Under the pieces are notes generated by a model. It was not told the origin of the DNA. It was given only the letters and a program-made list of their open reading frames with translations, and searched no databases. Shown here in pieces: positions 1-9,940 of a DNA stretch of 64,000 nucleotides. The position numbers were made by a program, and so were the translations under genes. This stretch comes from Blattamonas nauphoetae (lineage: Eukaryota; Preaxostyla; Oxymonadida): the NCBI GenBank assembly GCA_033064195.1, contig JARBJD010000216.1:62001-126000 (forward strand), written 5' to 3'. Each line of letters opens with the position of its first letter. Positions within the stretch are counted from its first letter, which is position 1.

Positions 1-127
1 CAAAAGACGATTTGTGCAGTTGATCAGACTGATCGACCGTCTCTTCTTCGAATTTGATGTCTTCCACCATCGTGTTGATTTCTGTCATTTCGTTGGATTT
101 CGCTGCTTTCTTCTGTTTGCGTCTTCG

Positions 128-199
128 AAGCAGGATGACAACGATGACAATGAAGACGAGAAGAGCGACAGCGAGGATAACGACGAGAGGAATCCACCA
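128..199 (-). other. Transmembrane segment of receptor gene 1
   Basis: About 24 consecutive hydrophobic residues (WWIPLVVILAVALLVFIVIV and four more) are followed directly by RRRKQKK, fitting a type I membrane protein with the N-terminus outside. The position corresponds to the span of gene 2 at about 29,487-29,573. Confidence 0.8.
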
Positions 200-1997
200 T
201 TTCATGTTGTCTCTCACGGCTTGCGAGCGTTTGTCGGCTGAGCTCTTCTGAATCACGAAAGATGTTGAGGATCGAACTTCATTCCCAAAAATCAGTCTTC
301 CTTGCCATTCCAGCGACGAGTCCAGATCTTTCACGAGCGATGGCGGCAGGTCGAGAGAGATCAAGTTTTCTGTGAGTGATTTGCATGTTCCAGATGTCAG
401 TTCCAACTTGGCTGTGTTTCCATCTGATTTCGATTTCGTGATTTCCACAATCTCGAGCCACAATCCACATGGAATCAGAACCGAGCCACTGATCTCAATC
501 GAGTATACTTTGCTCTTCTTGTCCTGATTGCTCTTCGAGCCCGACGAGAGAGTTGGGATGAACAACGGCGTGTCTGATTTTGAATCCTCTCCCGACAATG
601 AACAATCGTTTTGAGAGATCCAGAAGTGTGGATGCTTCTCGCCTGATCCATCACCGCCATACAGACTCTCAATTGTGATGTGGCCAGCGTTCGAGCAACG
701 AATGTTGCGTCGGAAGGAAGGAAACACAGACTCAATGGGAGTGTTGTCGTGGAACGATCCCGCCTCGATCGAAAGATGGCCCCCCTCCATGTTGATCGCT
801 CCTTGCGAGAGATGTGTGAGTTTTGCTGTGTCGATTGTTGTTGTGCAGTCCACAAGACGAAACGAACCACCCGACCAGCTGCACATGTCTTCCGGCGATT
901 GTTGGGAATTCGATGTTTGGGCAGAGCCAACAATCGAGCAGCCTGTCAGAAGAACGCTGCTCGAGTCTCCGAACACAAACACAAACGAGTCAGACACACT
1001 CTGAATCAGAATGAGGATGTCGCTGATCTGGAGTGTGGCATCTTTCACTTCAATCATCCCTTTCCGCTCTCCCATCGATGCAGCAGACGGAATGCGGAGT
1101 GTTGGTCCAGCGAGTTGATACTTCGACAGAACCAGAAATCCATTCGATGGGATGAAGAGTGAGTTCGATTGCATCGTCGAATTCTTCTGCAGACTTCCAT
1201 GCAATGTCAACTGTCGCACAAGGAGAACTGGTCTCTCCACAGAACAGTTCATCACTTCCGGTGTTCTCATCGACGTGCAGTGTCAGATTGGTCGGCTTCA
1301 CTCCTGTTTTGAACCAAACCGGGTTTTCGAGAAGAACTATGTCGTGTTCAGGTTTGACATTGGTGATTGATTTCAGCGTGTAGTTTGTGTCGAACTGGAG
1401 TGTATCCTGCAATCCAATCAAAAGTGGAGGAGATGTGACTTTGCTTTCAGCGTTGAACAGAATCGTGAAAGATTGTCCATCGACGAGAGCGACGGAGTAG
1501 TTCCCCTGAAGATCCAAACCCGTTCCCAACAGTTCAATCGTCACGGCTGTGTTGAGAGTGTTCGGATGGACGATCGCTTCGGTCACTTTTGGAGGACGAG
1601 GGATTTGGAGAGTGAGACCGGAAGTGACATGAATGGGTGATCCATCGCGATGAGCTGAGCTGATCGAGTACATCTCTCCGAAGACGAGGCTGTCTTCCTC
1701 GTTCGTGTCGACAGAGTGAGAGCATTCCACATTTCCTTCGTTATTGACACTTCCTGTGATTGTTCTGGACTTGCTTGTTTCGGAGTGTGTAAGAACAACA
1801 GAATAATCTCCAGGTGACAGCACTCGACCAGTCAGTGTCATAATCACGTTGTCGCGCACTGGGTTCAGTTGACACTTTCCATCCTCAATCCGAGTTGGCT
1901 CCTTCATCGTTTCAAACGTCAGACCACTTTCGAAGAAGATCGGTTTCTGAGAACTGTCTTCCATCCCAACAATCTTGTACACTGTGTCGTACGTCAT

Positions 1998-3291
1998 GTT
2001 CATCGACAATGGCAACGCTTGTGAGTAAAGAATCCCTTTCAGTTCTCCACTCCCCGTTTCTGAGAAGGAAACAGACACATTCACGTCGGCAGTGCTCGTG
2101 TTGCTTTTAAGAACAATCCAGTATGTCCCCGAAAGCTTCACTCCAGACAGAGACACCGACACTTCTCGATCCTGATTCGAATATGTCATCGGACCAATCG
2201 AGATCAGACGAGATGGTTCAGCTGGCACTTTGAAGGTCACATCACTGTCCACAACTGTGCTCATTCCAGAAATCAAAAGATCGGTGATCACGTACGATTT
2301 CTCAAATTGAAGTTTCGCACTCGTTTCTCCGAAGATCGGTGTGGTCATCGTGTGCGACGTCGATGATCCTTCAGCTGTGAAAGAAGACGACAGTTCAATC
2401 GGTGATCCTGTCGGCTGCGAGAGAGCATCCAACTCTCGAACAATGATCTTGAAATCTTTCGATTGGGGAATCTGATTCCAGTCAGTGCAATTTGTGCTGT
2501 TTTCCAGATTTCGAGTCCAATGAGCCCAACGCTGAGATGATGCGAGTTGGTGCGGCTGGTGTCGAGAACGAGCAAGCGTCGATGTTGATCAAAATCGATG
2601 TCGCGGACGAGGAAAGGTTCATGGATGACACTGTGTACACGTGGTTGTACTTCACAGTCTGAACTGGATACAGACTCACTGATTTGGTGATTGTTGGCGC
2701 TCCATTCACTTCAATCACAACTTCATGAGCCGCGTTCGATGTGGATCCATCTTTTGGAGTTCCTGTCAGTGTCACACAGTATGGTTGGTCTGGAGAGAGT
2801 TGTCGAGTGGAGAGGACAAGAGACAATGTGTCGAAATCAGATGTCGATCCACTTTCCACTTTCACCAAACGAGACGGTTCATTCTTCAATCTCAGCGAGA
2901 TCTCCTCACAGTGCACTTCACTCAGGTTCGACAAACGGATCACTTTTGACAGCGAATAGGTCTTCCCATAGATCAGTCCTGTTCCATCTTCGTCTTCTCC
3001 TTTCAAGTTCACTCGTGTCTCCCATCCTCCCGATGTTTGAGTCGAAGCCTGAATGATTGTCTTGCGATTGTCGAGCGAGAGAGTGATATTGTATCCACTC
3101 TGATCGTTCAAGAGAATCCCGTCCACTGAAATAATCGCCTCTTTATCCGTGTTCTCATAGCGCACAATTGAAGCAGACACAACTCGGCTTGGTTCTCTCA
3201 TCGTTTCAAACGTCAGACCACTTTCGAAGAAGATCGGTTTCTGAGAACTGTCTTCCATCCCAACAATCTTGTACACTGTGTCGTACGTCAT
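1998..3291 (-). repeat. 1,296-bp intragenic repeat, copy C (two bases short)
   Basis: This is nearly base-for-base identical to 8,085-9,380. Its length is 1,294, because a G and a T are missing from homopolymer runs. Together with 8,085-9,380 and the partial copy 9,381 to about 9,940 it formed a head-to-tail array of a 432-codon unit (about four Ig-like modules) before the element at 3,292-8,084 landed exactly between two units. Confidence 0.9.
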
Positions 3292-3307
3292 CCAAGACAA
3301 ACGAGTG

Positions 3308-3361
3308 CTCCTCAACACATCGAGATAGTACACTGACGTGTAATGGGTGCCAGATCGAAAC
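3308..3361. repeat. DIRS element 1, inverted terminal repeat (left)
   Basis: This 54-bp stretch is the reverse complement of 7,994-8,047. The 16 bases outside it (3,292-3,307) differ from the 37 outermost bases on the other side, as in DIRS elements with unequal outer ends. Confidence 0.9.
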
Positions 3362-3635
3362 TGACACAAAGAAACCAAATAAGAAGTTTTATCTGTTTCT
3401 TTAAACCCAACGGGGAACATAAAGTTCACAGGTTGGTTTGCCCCTATAAGGACCGTTGAGGAAACAAAAAAGTGTGGGCAAGAAATCCCTAACAGGGAAC
3501 AAAAACTTGCCAAATGGTCCAAGTGGACGAGGTGAAGTGAAACAAAACCAACACTAGTGGTACAACAGAGTGTGCAGCCCAATTACCAGCTGTGGGGTCC
3601 AGAACGTGCCGGCTTGTGTGGCAGAGTTGTAATGT

Positions 3636-3713
3636 TTGAGGAGCACTCGTTTGTCTTGGAGGAGTTCCCCCTGGTCACTCCAAGCCCAAACGAGGGCTCC
3701 TCAACACATCGAG
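3636..3713. repeat. DIRS element 1, internal complementary region
   Basis: It contains the complement of the left outer end (3,636-3,659) joined directly to the complement of the right outer end (3,660-3,713). In DIRS elements this region templates completion of the ends and formation of a circular intermediate; that role is known for the family, not shown here. Confidence 0.9.
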
Positions 3714-3818
3714 TGTTGAAAGGAGAAACTAAATGTATAAACTGAATGAAAAGAGAGAGAAAGAAATCAATGAGAAGTGAAAGGAAGATAGTCCAAATGT
3801 GTTCTTCGATTCTCCTTA

Positions 3819-4841
3819 CTACTTGTCGTGGCCGAATCCCCTCAGGGGCTGCCACCATTCGCGTGCCAGTTCTGGAGCCGAGGTCCCAATCAAGATCGGC
3901 GCCGAATAGTAGTCGTCGGCCGCCGTTGATCGCTGCGACCACCCAACATGCCCGTTCAGGACGTCAAGTGGTACCTTGGCCACTCTGCGTAGGTAGCTTA
4001 CGGAGGAATGCTTGATGGTATAGGGTCCGAAAGGTTCAGGGACTCCAATCTCTGTCAGAATGTCTTTTAACATAGCGGCAACCTGCGGCATCTTTGCAGC
4101 CGAACCATCATTCATGTTGATCCAGACTTTTGACTCTTTGAATTGATCTGGATCGGATAGCTCAGGGAAGGCGGAGATGACATTTGATCTGTGTTGTGAC
4201 AGGGCAATGAATGGAGAGTAACTTGGTTCACCCTCATCGCGGACACAGCGGATTTCTTTTTCAGTTTGGTTCTTTTTTCGCAATGATCGAGATAGTCGCG
4301 AAGGACTCAGGGTTGTGATCAGACTTCTTGATGAACTCAATATCCTTCCAACGGAGATTCACAATCTCCGTTCTGCGACAGCAGGTTGAGGCGAGGAGAA
4401 GTGCACAGGTTCGACGCTGATGTAGAGTGTGATCTGAGTGGGCTCGCTCCCAAGTTGATCGTACCCAATCCAAAAGGAGGTTAATGTGCCACATCACATG
4501 GTATTTCTTCTGGTGTCTCGATGACGGGCTCTCCTTCGCTAGTAGTTTCCGGTACGAAGAGATGTGGGAGTGTGGAGAGTGGAGCGTTGGGTGAAAGAGG
4601 CCGAGGGACTTGACCACTTTGACAAGGACTGTGTGTGGTAGTTGACTGGGAGGAGGGAACTGTTGTGCGAGTTCCTCCATGAACGTACACAGAATCGGTT
4701 CGATCTTGTTCGAAGGCTGGATGATGGTGTCGGACGAGAAGTTGTTGTTCTGGCAGAACAGTCGAAACAACTTCCACGCTCGCATCCACGGTCCTTTCTG
4801 TTTATATCGCTTCTCCTCTCTTTGCACAACTCGTCCATCAA
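3819..4841 (-). CDS. Tyrosine recombinase region of DIRS element 1
   Basis: Minus-strand reading near the 3' end of the element shows tyrosine-recombinase features: an arginine-containing stretch CRRTEIVNLRWKDIEF in the N-terminal half of the catalytic domain, and further on HSSVSYLRR, GHVGW and a following tyrosine (DDYYSAP). These fit the R..HxxR..H..Y arrangement of YR integrases. In DIRS elements the enzyme inserts a circular DNA copy without duplicating the target, which agrees with the flanks seen here. It lies downstream of the RT/RNase H ORF. The boundaries are approximate and the region is treated as a fossil. Confidence 0.75.
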
Positions 4842-4847
4842 TCTTTC

Positions 4848-6710
4848 CTATTCGACACAGCTCGCGGAAGAAGTGCAGTCCATCGATGTTCTCCTGCCCA
4901 CTATAGAAACTCTTACCATTCCGGGCGGGAGCTTCAGCTCTCTGTCGTTGCTTAAATATTGAGTCATTTGAATGAATGGGCCTAGAACGAATGATTCCAC
5001 TTCGACTTTTTTCAGGAAAGGGGACCAAGGTTGATTGTCCCAGTTTGGGGTGATCAGAATCCCCTGATGAACTGTTTCCTTCATCAGCTTGTTCAGAACC
5101 CGAGTGATCAGCAGAATAGGAGGATGAAGAAGTGGTTGAATCATCCCGGACCAGTCGAGGGAGAATGCGTTTCTTCCAACTGCGTTTTCGTCCTGAGATA
5201 GCGAGACATATGCTGCGCATTGTTTGTTCAGCGCTGATGCAAAAAGATCGATCTGCGGATCGAGTGACAATCTTTCTTGAATGGTTTTCATTGCCTGTGG
5301 AGTGAATGTGTATTCTGCCTGCGGATGAAGTCTTGACAGGGCATCCGCAGTGGAATTGAGTGTCCCAGGGATGTGGTTGATCCCGGTCATCGTCAGGCCC
5401 GCTGTCTGGATCGTTTTTAGTGTCAGCCGGGTGATTGGAGTCAACGCTGGGCATGCTCTCTGCCTCCGAAGGTTGTTGACTGCTGCAGTGTTGTCGCTGA
5501 ACACCTGGACTGCTGTAACTCCTTGTGGATGGAGGATCGGTGCTGCTCGGATTACTGCAAACCTGATTGCTGCAGTTTCTTTCCAGTTGGATGTCTCTGT
5601 CTGTTGTCGTTCCGTCCAGCTGTCGTGTAGGTACGTTGTCTGTCCGTTCCTCTCCAATACACACCCCCACCCCATGGGACTGGCATCTACAGTCAAGCTC
5701 GCTTGTGGGGTCTGTTGTCTGAACGAATGTGGTATATTCTCCGTGATCGTTGCCTTCCAGAATGTGATCTCTCCCTTGAGAAGGGGAGACAGCTGAGCCT
5801 TGGAGTTCCATCCTGCCTTCCGGACTGTTTCGTCTCTCAACTTGTTGAATCTTTTGAGATAGAGACTCGCTGAGGGAACGACTTCGCGCAAGAAGTTGAG
5901 CTGGCCTATAATTTTCGCCAGCGCTCTGACCTGTATCAGCTGGCTGGATACCGCCTGCGGCCAAAGAATGCGAAGGGTGTTCAGCAGCTTGCTCTGCCTG
6001 GACTGTGTAATGGAAAGGGTCTGAGTATGTGATGCTATCGTCCAACCGAGAAAGTCGATCGTTTGACTTGGGATTGTCTGACATTTGTTCTGAGACAGTT
6101 CGAATCCCAGTGCTTCCAACCTTTCCATGGCTTGCTTTGTCTTCGTTTCTGCTTCCTCTTTGGTCTTGAATAGGAGTAGAATGTCGTCGAGGTAAAACAC
6201 AATTGGAGTCTGGAGCTCTTCTCTCATCGATTTGACTGCAATCTTGATAATTTTTGTGAAAGTCCGCGGTGCGGTTGCAAGCCCGAAGGGCATTCCAACA
6301 TATTGGTAGAAGGTGTTGTTGTAGCCGAAGCACAGATAACGACGAAGCTGAGGAGGTACTATGACATGTTGATAAGCGTTCCGAATGTCTAGACTGGTCA
6401 TCCATTCCCCACCGACAATCAGGTCCATCACTGTTTTGATATTTTCCATTTTGAAATGGTCCACCTGAATCTCGTCGTTCAGAGGTGACGCATTGAGTAT
6501 TTTTCGGAATTTCCCCCAGGCTTGGGGACTAAGAACGTATGGAGCGACATTCCTACTTCCTGAATCGGCACCTCGACAACAACTCCTGCCCTCAACTCTT
6601 CCTCCAGGAGAGCCCGGAACGCCTCCGTTTCCTCCGGGTTCCCACGGAACGGAGGCGCCCAGCTCAAGTTCTGGAGTCGCTGTGGAGACTCCGCATCTTT
6701 CCAATTCCAA
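4848..6710 (-). CDS. Reverse transcriptase-RNase H ORF of DIRS element 1
   Basis: A 620-codon minus-strand ORF. The RT palm is recognisable: LDIRNAYQHV (first catalytic Asp), GMPFGLATAPRTF, and the YLDD box near residue 173. An RNase H domain follows, with TVDASPMGWG, WKETAAI, FSDNTAAV and the late GTLNSTADALSR. After that comes a stretch of the type QIDLFAS..N.QC..YVS..D..A.G.NAF..DWS, which I associate with DIRS/Ngaro-like elements rather than LTR elements. No integrase of the DDE type is present; the tyrosine recombinase downstream replaces it. Overlapping ORFs in other frames are common in this family. Confidence 0.85.
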   Translation of the reverse strand: MELERCGVSTATPELELGASVPWEPGGNGGVPGSPGGRVEGRSCCRGADSGSRNVAPYVLSPQAWGKFRKILNASPLNDEIQVDHFKMENIKTVMDLIVGGEWMTSLDIRNAYQHVIVPPQLRRYLCFGYNNTFYQYVGMPFGLATAPRTFTKIIKIAVKSMREELQTPIVFYLDDILLLFKTKEEAETKTKQAMERLEALGFELSQNKCQTIPSQTIDFLGWTIASHTQTLSITQSRQSKLLNTLRILWPQAVSSQLIQVRALAKIIGQLNFLREVVPSASLYLKRFNKLRDETVRKAGWNSKAQLSPLLKGEITFWKATITENIPHSFRQQTPQASLTVDASPMGWGCVLERNGQTTYLHDSWTERQQTETSNWKETAAIRFAVIRAAPILHPQGVTAVQVFSDNTAAVNNLRRQRACPALTPITRLTLKTIQTAGLTMTGINHIPGTLNSTADALSRLHPQAEYTFTPQAMKTIQERLSLDPQIDLFASALNKQCAAYVSLSQDENAVGRNAFSLDWSGMIQPLLHPPILLITRVLNKLMKETVHQGILITPNWDNQPWSPFLKKVEVESFVLGPFIQMTQYLSNDRELKLPPGMVRVSIVGRRTSMDCTSSASCVE

Positions 6711-6805
6711 AGTGCACCTGCCTGCACTCGCTGCGCTCCCCCCAACTTTCGTCCAGTTGTCTATTGAGTTGAGGAGACGAAGTGGGAGAGGAATCTGCTC
6801 TGAGA

Positions 6806-8008
6806 CTAAATTCGAGGCCGCTGTTTTTGATATCGTTGGTTGTATGGGCCTTTTGTTTGATTCGGGGAGGCCTGACCCCCACTGGGAGAGAAAGCCGAAT
6901 GATTCATGGTCTGAGATTGACTATGACCGCCCTGTGTTCCATTTGACTGGCGCTGATTTGGAGGGGTGAGCAGATCTGAATCCACCGAGGCAGGCTGAGT
7001 TAAGTTCAATATAGATGCTATTCGACCAGAATTCGAAGGTGTCACGTATCTGGCATAATGCGCGCAACACGCCGCATCAGCAGAAGACATCATTGCTTCC
7101 CCGATCGTCGACAGAATGTGTGAGGGAGGTTGTTCATCGCATACTTGTCCGTAGACCTCAGCCATCAAGCCAACTGAAGAAAGGCTGGATTGGGTCGATG
7201 TAAGGAGCGCCTGATCTTGAATTCGTCTGTCCGGAGTGAGAATGAGGCTATTCTTAGCCATTTCGACAGGAATCTCCAGGACGTTCCGCATTGAAGATGA
7301 TCGTAAGTTCGATGCGTCCCTCTGCTGGGCCGGAAGCGCAACCTTAAGCCAACCCTTTTTGAAGGTCGGCTCTTGCTTTCGCAACTCCCGGAGAATATTC
7401 TTTTTCAATTGTTCTTGTCTTCGGCGGGAACTGCGGTGCGACATGCGTCGTGACCGGTGTGTTCTGGATGAGCTTGATCTTGACCGACTTCCGTGATGTT
7501 TCTTCCATCCTTTTGCTTTTCGTCGATGATCTCTCCTTTTTTGGTGACTTCGTCGCCTTTCATCACGAGAACTCGATGAGGAACTGTCTCTGCTGGACGA
7601 TAAGGATGATGAAAATTCTGATGTGCTTGTGCACGAGTCAATGTTGTATTTATGCCGGTGGTGTCCATTTGAACGTGCTGAGCGCCGTTGATCCCGAGAA
7701 ATAGATGAATCTGAATCCTCAGCTGGATCGATTCCACTCGCCATGTTCCGCTTCATTTTTCGGATTTCTCTTCCCAAAAGTTGCTTCCTGTCACTTTCTT
7801 GATGTTGTGAATCCATCGATTGGGCATTGTCTCGACTTGATTCCATGATTTTTTGCGTATTCATCTGAGTCAACAATGTTGGTATTTTGTCTGCAATCTG
7901 AGCCGCAAGCGTAATAATAAGCTCGTCATCGAACTGCTGGCGGACTTGTGATGGAGTTTGCGGCAAGGTCTCTTCGTTTCGAAGTTGAGACATGTTTCGA
8001 TCTGGCAC
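6806..8008 (-). CDS. Gag-like RS-rich ORF of DIRS element 1
   Basis: A 400-codon ORF at the 5' end of the element in sense. The N-terminal quarter is acidic and polar. Residues about 100-200 are rich in Ser-Arg and basic clusters (SRDSSSSSSRDERRRSHQKR and similar), and the C-terminal third is Gln/Asn/Ser-rich. There is no recognisable zinc knuckle. Its position ahead of RT and its basic, low-complexity composition fit the gag-like first ORF of DIRS elements, probably nucleic-acid binding. Assignment rests on position and composition only. Confidence 0.6.
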   Translation of the reverse strand: MPDRNMSQLRNEETLPQTPSQVRQQFDDELIITLAAQIADKIPTLLTQMNTQKIMESSRDNAQSMDSQHQESDRKQLLGREIRKMKRNMASGIDPAEDSDSSISRDQRRSARSNGHHRHKYNIDSCTSTSEFSSSLSSSRDSSSSSSRDERRRSHQKRRDHRRKAKGWKKHHGSRSRSSSSRTHRSRRMSHRSSRRRQEQLKKNILRELRKQEPTFKKGWLKVALPAQQRDASNLRSSSMRNVLEIPVEMAKNSLILTPDRRIQDQALLTSTQSSLSSVGLMAEVYGQVCDEQPPSHILSTIGEAMMSSADAACCAHYARYVTPSNSGRIASILNLTQPASVDSDLLTPPNQRQSNGTQGGHSQSQTMNHSAFSPSGGQASPNQTKGPYNQRYQKQRPRI

Positions 8009-8047
8009 CCATTACACGTCAGTGTACTATCTCGATGTGTTGAGGAG
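7994..8047. repeat. DIRS element 1, inverted terminal repeat (right)
   Basis: Partner of 3,308-3,361. It overlaps the start of the gag-like ORF on the minus strand. Confidence 0.9.
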
Positions 8048-8084
8048 CCCTCCTTTGGGCTTGGAGTGACCAGGGGGAACTCCT

Positions 8085-9380
8085 GTTCATCGACAATGGC
8101 AACGCTTGTGAGTAAAGAATCCCTTTCAGTTCTCCACTCCCCGTTTCTGAGAAGGAAACAGACACATTCACGTCGGCAGTGCTCGTGTTGCTTTTAAGAA
8201 CAATCCAGTATGTCCCCGAAAGCTTCACTCCAGACAGAGACACCGACACTTCTCGATCCTGATTCGAATATGTCATCGGACCAATCGAGATCAGACGAGA
8301 TGGTTCAGCTGGCACTTTGAAGGTCACATCACTGTCCACAACTGTGCTCATTCCAGAAATCAAAAGATCGGTGATCACGTACGATTTCTCAAATTGAAGT
8401 TTCGCACTCGTTTCTCCGAAGATCGGTGTGGTCATCGTGTGCGACGTCGATGATCCTTCAGCTGTGAAAGAAGACGACAGTTCAATCGGTGATCCTGTCG
8501 GCTGCGAGAGAGCATCCAACTCTCGAACAATGATCTTGAAATCTTTCGATTGGGGGAATCTGATTCCAGTCAGTGCAATTTGTGCTGTTTTTCCAGATTT
8601 CGAGTCCAATGAGCCCAACGCTGAGATGATGCGAGTTGGTGCGGCTGGTGTCGAGAACGAGCAAGCGTCGATGTTGATCAAAATCGATGTCGCGGACGAG
8701 GAAAGGTTCATGGATGACACTGTGTACATGTGGTTGTACTTCACAGTCTGAACTGGATACAGACTCACTGATTTGGTGATTGTTGGCGCTCCATTCACTT
8801 CAATCACAACTTCATGAGCCGCGTTCGATGTGGATCCATCTTTTGGAGTTCCTGTCAGTGTCACACAGTATGGTTGGTCTGGAGAGAGTTGTCGAGTGGA
8901 GAGGACAAGAGACAATGTGTCGAAATCAGATGTCGATCCACTTTCCACTTTCACCAAACGAGACGGTTCATTCTTCAATCTCAGCGAGATCTCCTCACAG
9001 TGCACTTCACTCAGGTTCGACAAACGGATCACTTTTGACAGCGAATAGGTCTTCCCATAGATCAGTCCTGTTCCATCTTCGTCTTCTCCTTTCAAGTTCA
9101 CTCGTGTCTCCCATCCTCCCGATGTTTGAGTCGAAGCCTGAATGATTGTCTTGCGATTGTCGAGCGAGAGAGTGATATTGTATCCACTCTGATCGTTCAA
9201 GAGAATCCCGTCCACTGAAATAATCGCCTCTTTATCCTTGTTCTCATAGCGCACAATTGAAGCAGACACAACTCGGCTTGGTTCTCTCATCGTTTCAAAC
9301 GTCAGACCACTTTCGAAGAAGATCGGTTTCTGAGAACTGTCTTCCATCCCAACAATCTTGTACACTGTGTCGTACGTCAT
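8085..9380 (-). repeat. 1,296-bp intragenic repeat, copy B
   Basis: It begins GTTCATCGACAATGG like 1,998 and 9,381. It is exactly 432 codons, so duplication kept the frame. It differs from copy C by a handful of bases. Confidence 0.9.
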
Positions 9381-9940
9381 GTTCATCGACAATGGCAACG
9401 CTTGTGAGTAAAGAATCCCTTTCAGTTCTCCACTCCCCGTTTCTGAGAAGGAAACAGACACATTCACGTCGGCAGTGCTCGTGTTGCTTTTAAGAACAAT
9501 CCAGTATGTCCCCGAAAGCTTCACTCCAGACAGAGACACCGACACTTCTCGATCCTGATTCGAATATGTCATCGGACCAATCGAGATCAGACGAGATGGT
9601 TCAGCTGGCACTTTGAAGGTCACATCACTGTCCACAACTGTGCTCATTCCAGAAATCAAAAGATCGGTGATCACGTACGATTTCTCAAATTGAAGTTTCG
9701 CACTCGTTTCTCCGAAGATCGGTGTGGTCATCGTGTGCGACGTCGATGATCCTTCAGCTGTGAAAGAAGACGACAGTTCAATTGGTGATCCTGTCGGCTG
9801 CGAGAGAGCATCCAACTCTCGAACAACGATCTTGAAATCTTTCGATTGGTGGAATCTGATTCCAGTCAGTGCAATTTGTGCTGTTTTTCCAGATTTCGAG
9901 TCGAGTGAGCCCAACGCTGAGATGATGCGAGTTAGCGATG
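9381..9940 (-). repeat. 1,296-bp intragenic repeat, partial copy A
   Basis: Nearly identical to the first ~560 bases of copy B. It then diverges near 9,940 into older, non-identical Ig-like modules, marking the edge of the recent expansion. Confidence 0.85.

Larger units (their letters stand above)
1..3291 (-). pseudogene. Receptor gene 1, C-terminal part (Ig-like repeats, membrane span; runs off the left edge)
   Basis: This is the downstream part of the giant receptor gene that starts at 13,469; it resumes exactly where the inserted element ends. It encodes Ig-like/E-set-type repeats (recurring pattern ..P.EPSRL.S......), then a region matching the juxtamembrane part of gene 2, then one hydrophobic span (WWIPLVVILAVALLVFIVIV at 140-199) followed by RRRKQKK, a stop-transfer signal. 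A cytoplasmic domain, by analogy with gene 2 a kinase-like domain, should lie beyond base 1. The reading frame breaks three times: one base is missing in a G run at 2,465-2,468, one in a T run at 2,500-2,503 (both intact in the sister repeat at 8,552-8,592), and the frame shifts again somewhere near 1,140-1,165. Either the gene is dead or some breaks are sequencing errors. The span and the homology to gene 2 are read from the sequence; the kinase is inferred. Confidence 0.8.
3292..8084 (-). mobile_element. DIRS-type tyrosine-recombinase retroelement inserted in receptor gene 1
   Basis: The ends are fixed by the uninterrupted sister repeat at 9,361-9,400: host bases ...CGTCAT and GTTCATC... 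flank the element, with no target duplication, as expected for DIRS elements. Inverted terminal repeats of 54 bp lie at 3,308-3,361 and 7,994-8,047. An internal complementary region at 3,636-3,713 carries the complement of both outer ends fused head to tail, with the junction at 3,659/3,660; this is the hallmark of DIRS. Parts in sense order (minus strand): an RS-rich gag-like ORF, reverse transcriptase with RNase H, and a tyrosine recombinase. It looks nearly whole, with perhaps one or two breaks. Insertion is recent: the flanking repeats are otherwise almost unchanged. Confidence 0.92.

Noticed and set aside
3292-8084. Classification as an LTR retrotransposon or retrovirus
   Set aside because: No direct LTRs, no target duplication and no DDE integrase; inverted ends, an internal complementary region and a tyrosine recombinase indicate DIRS.
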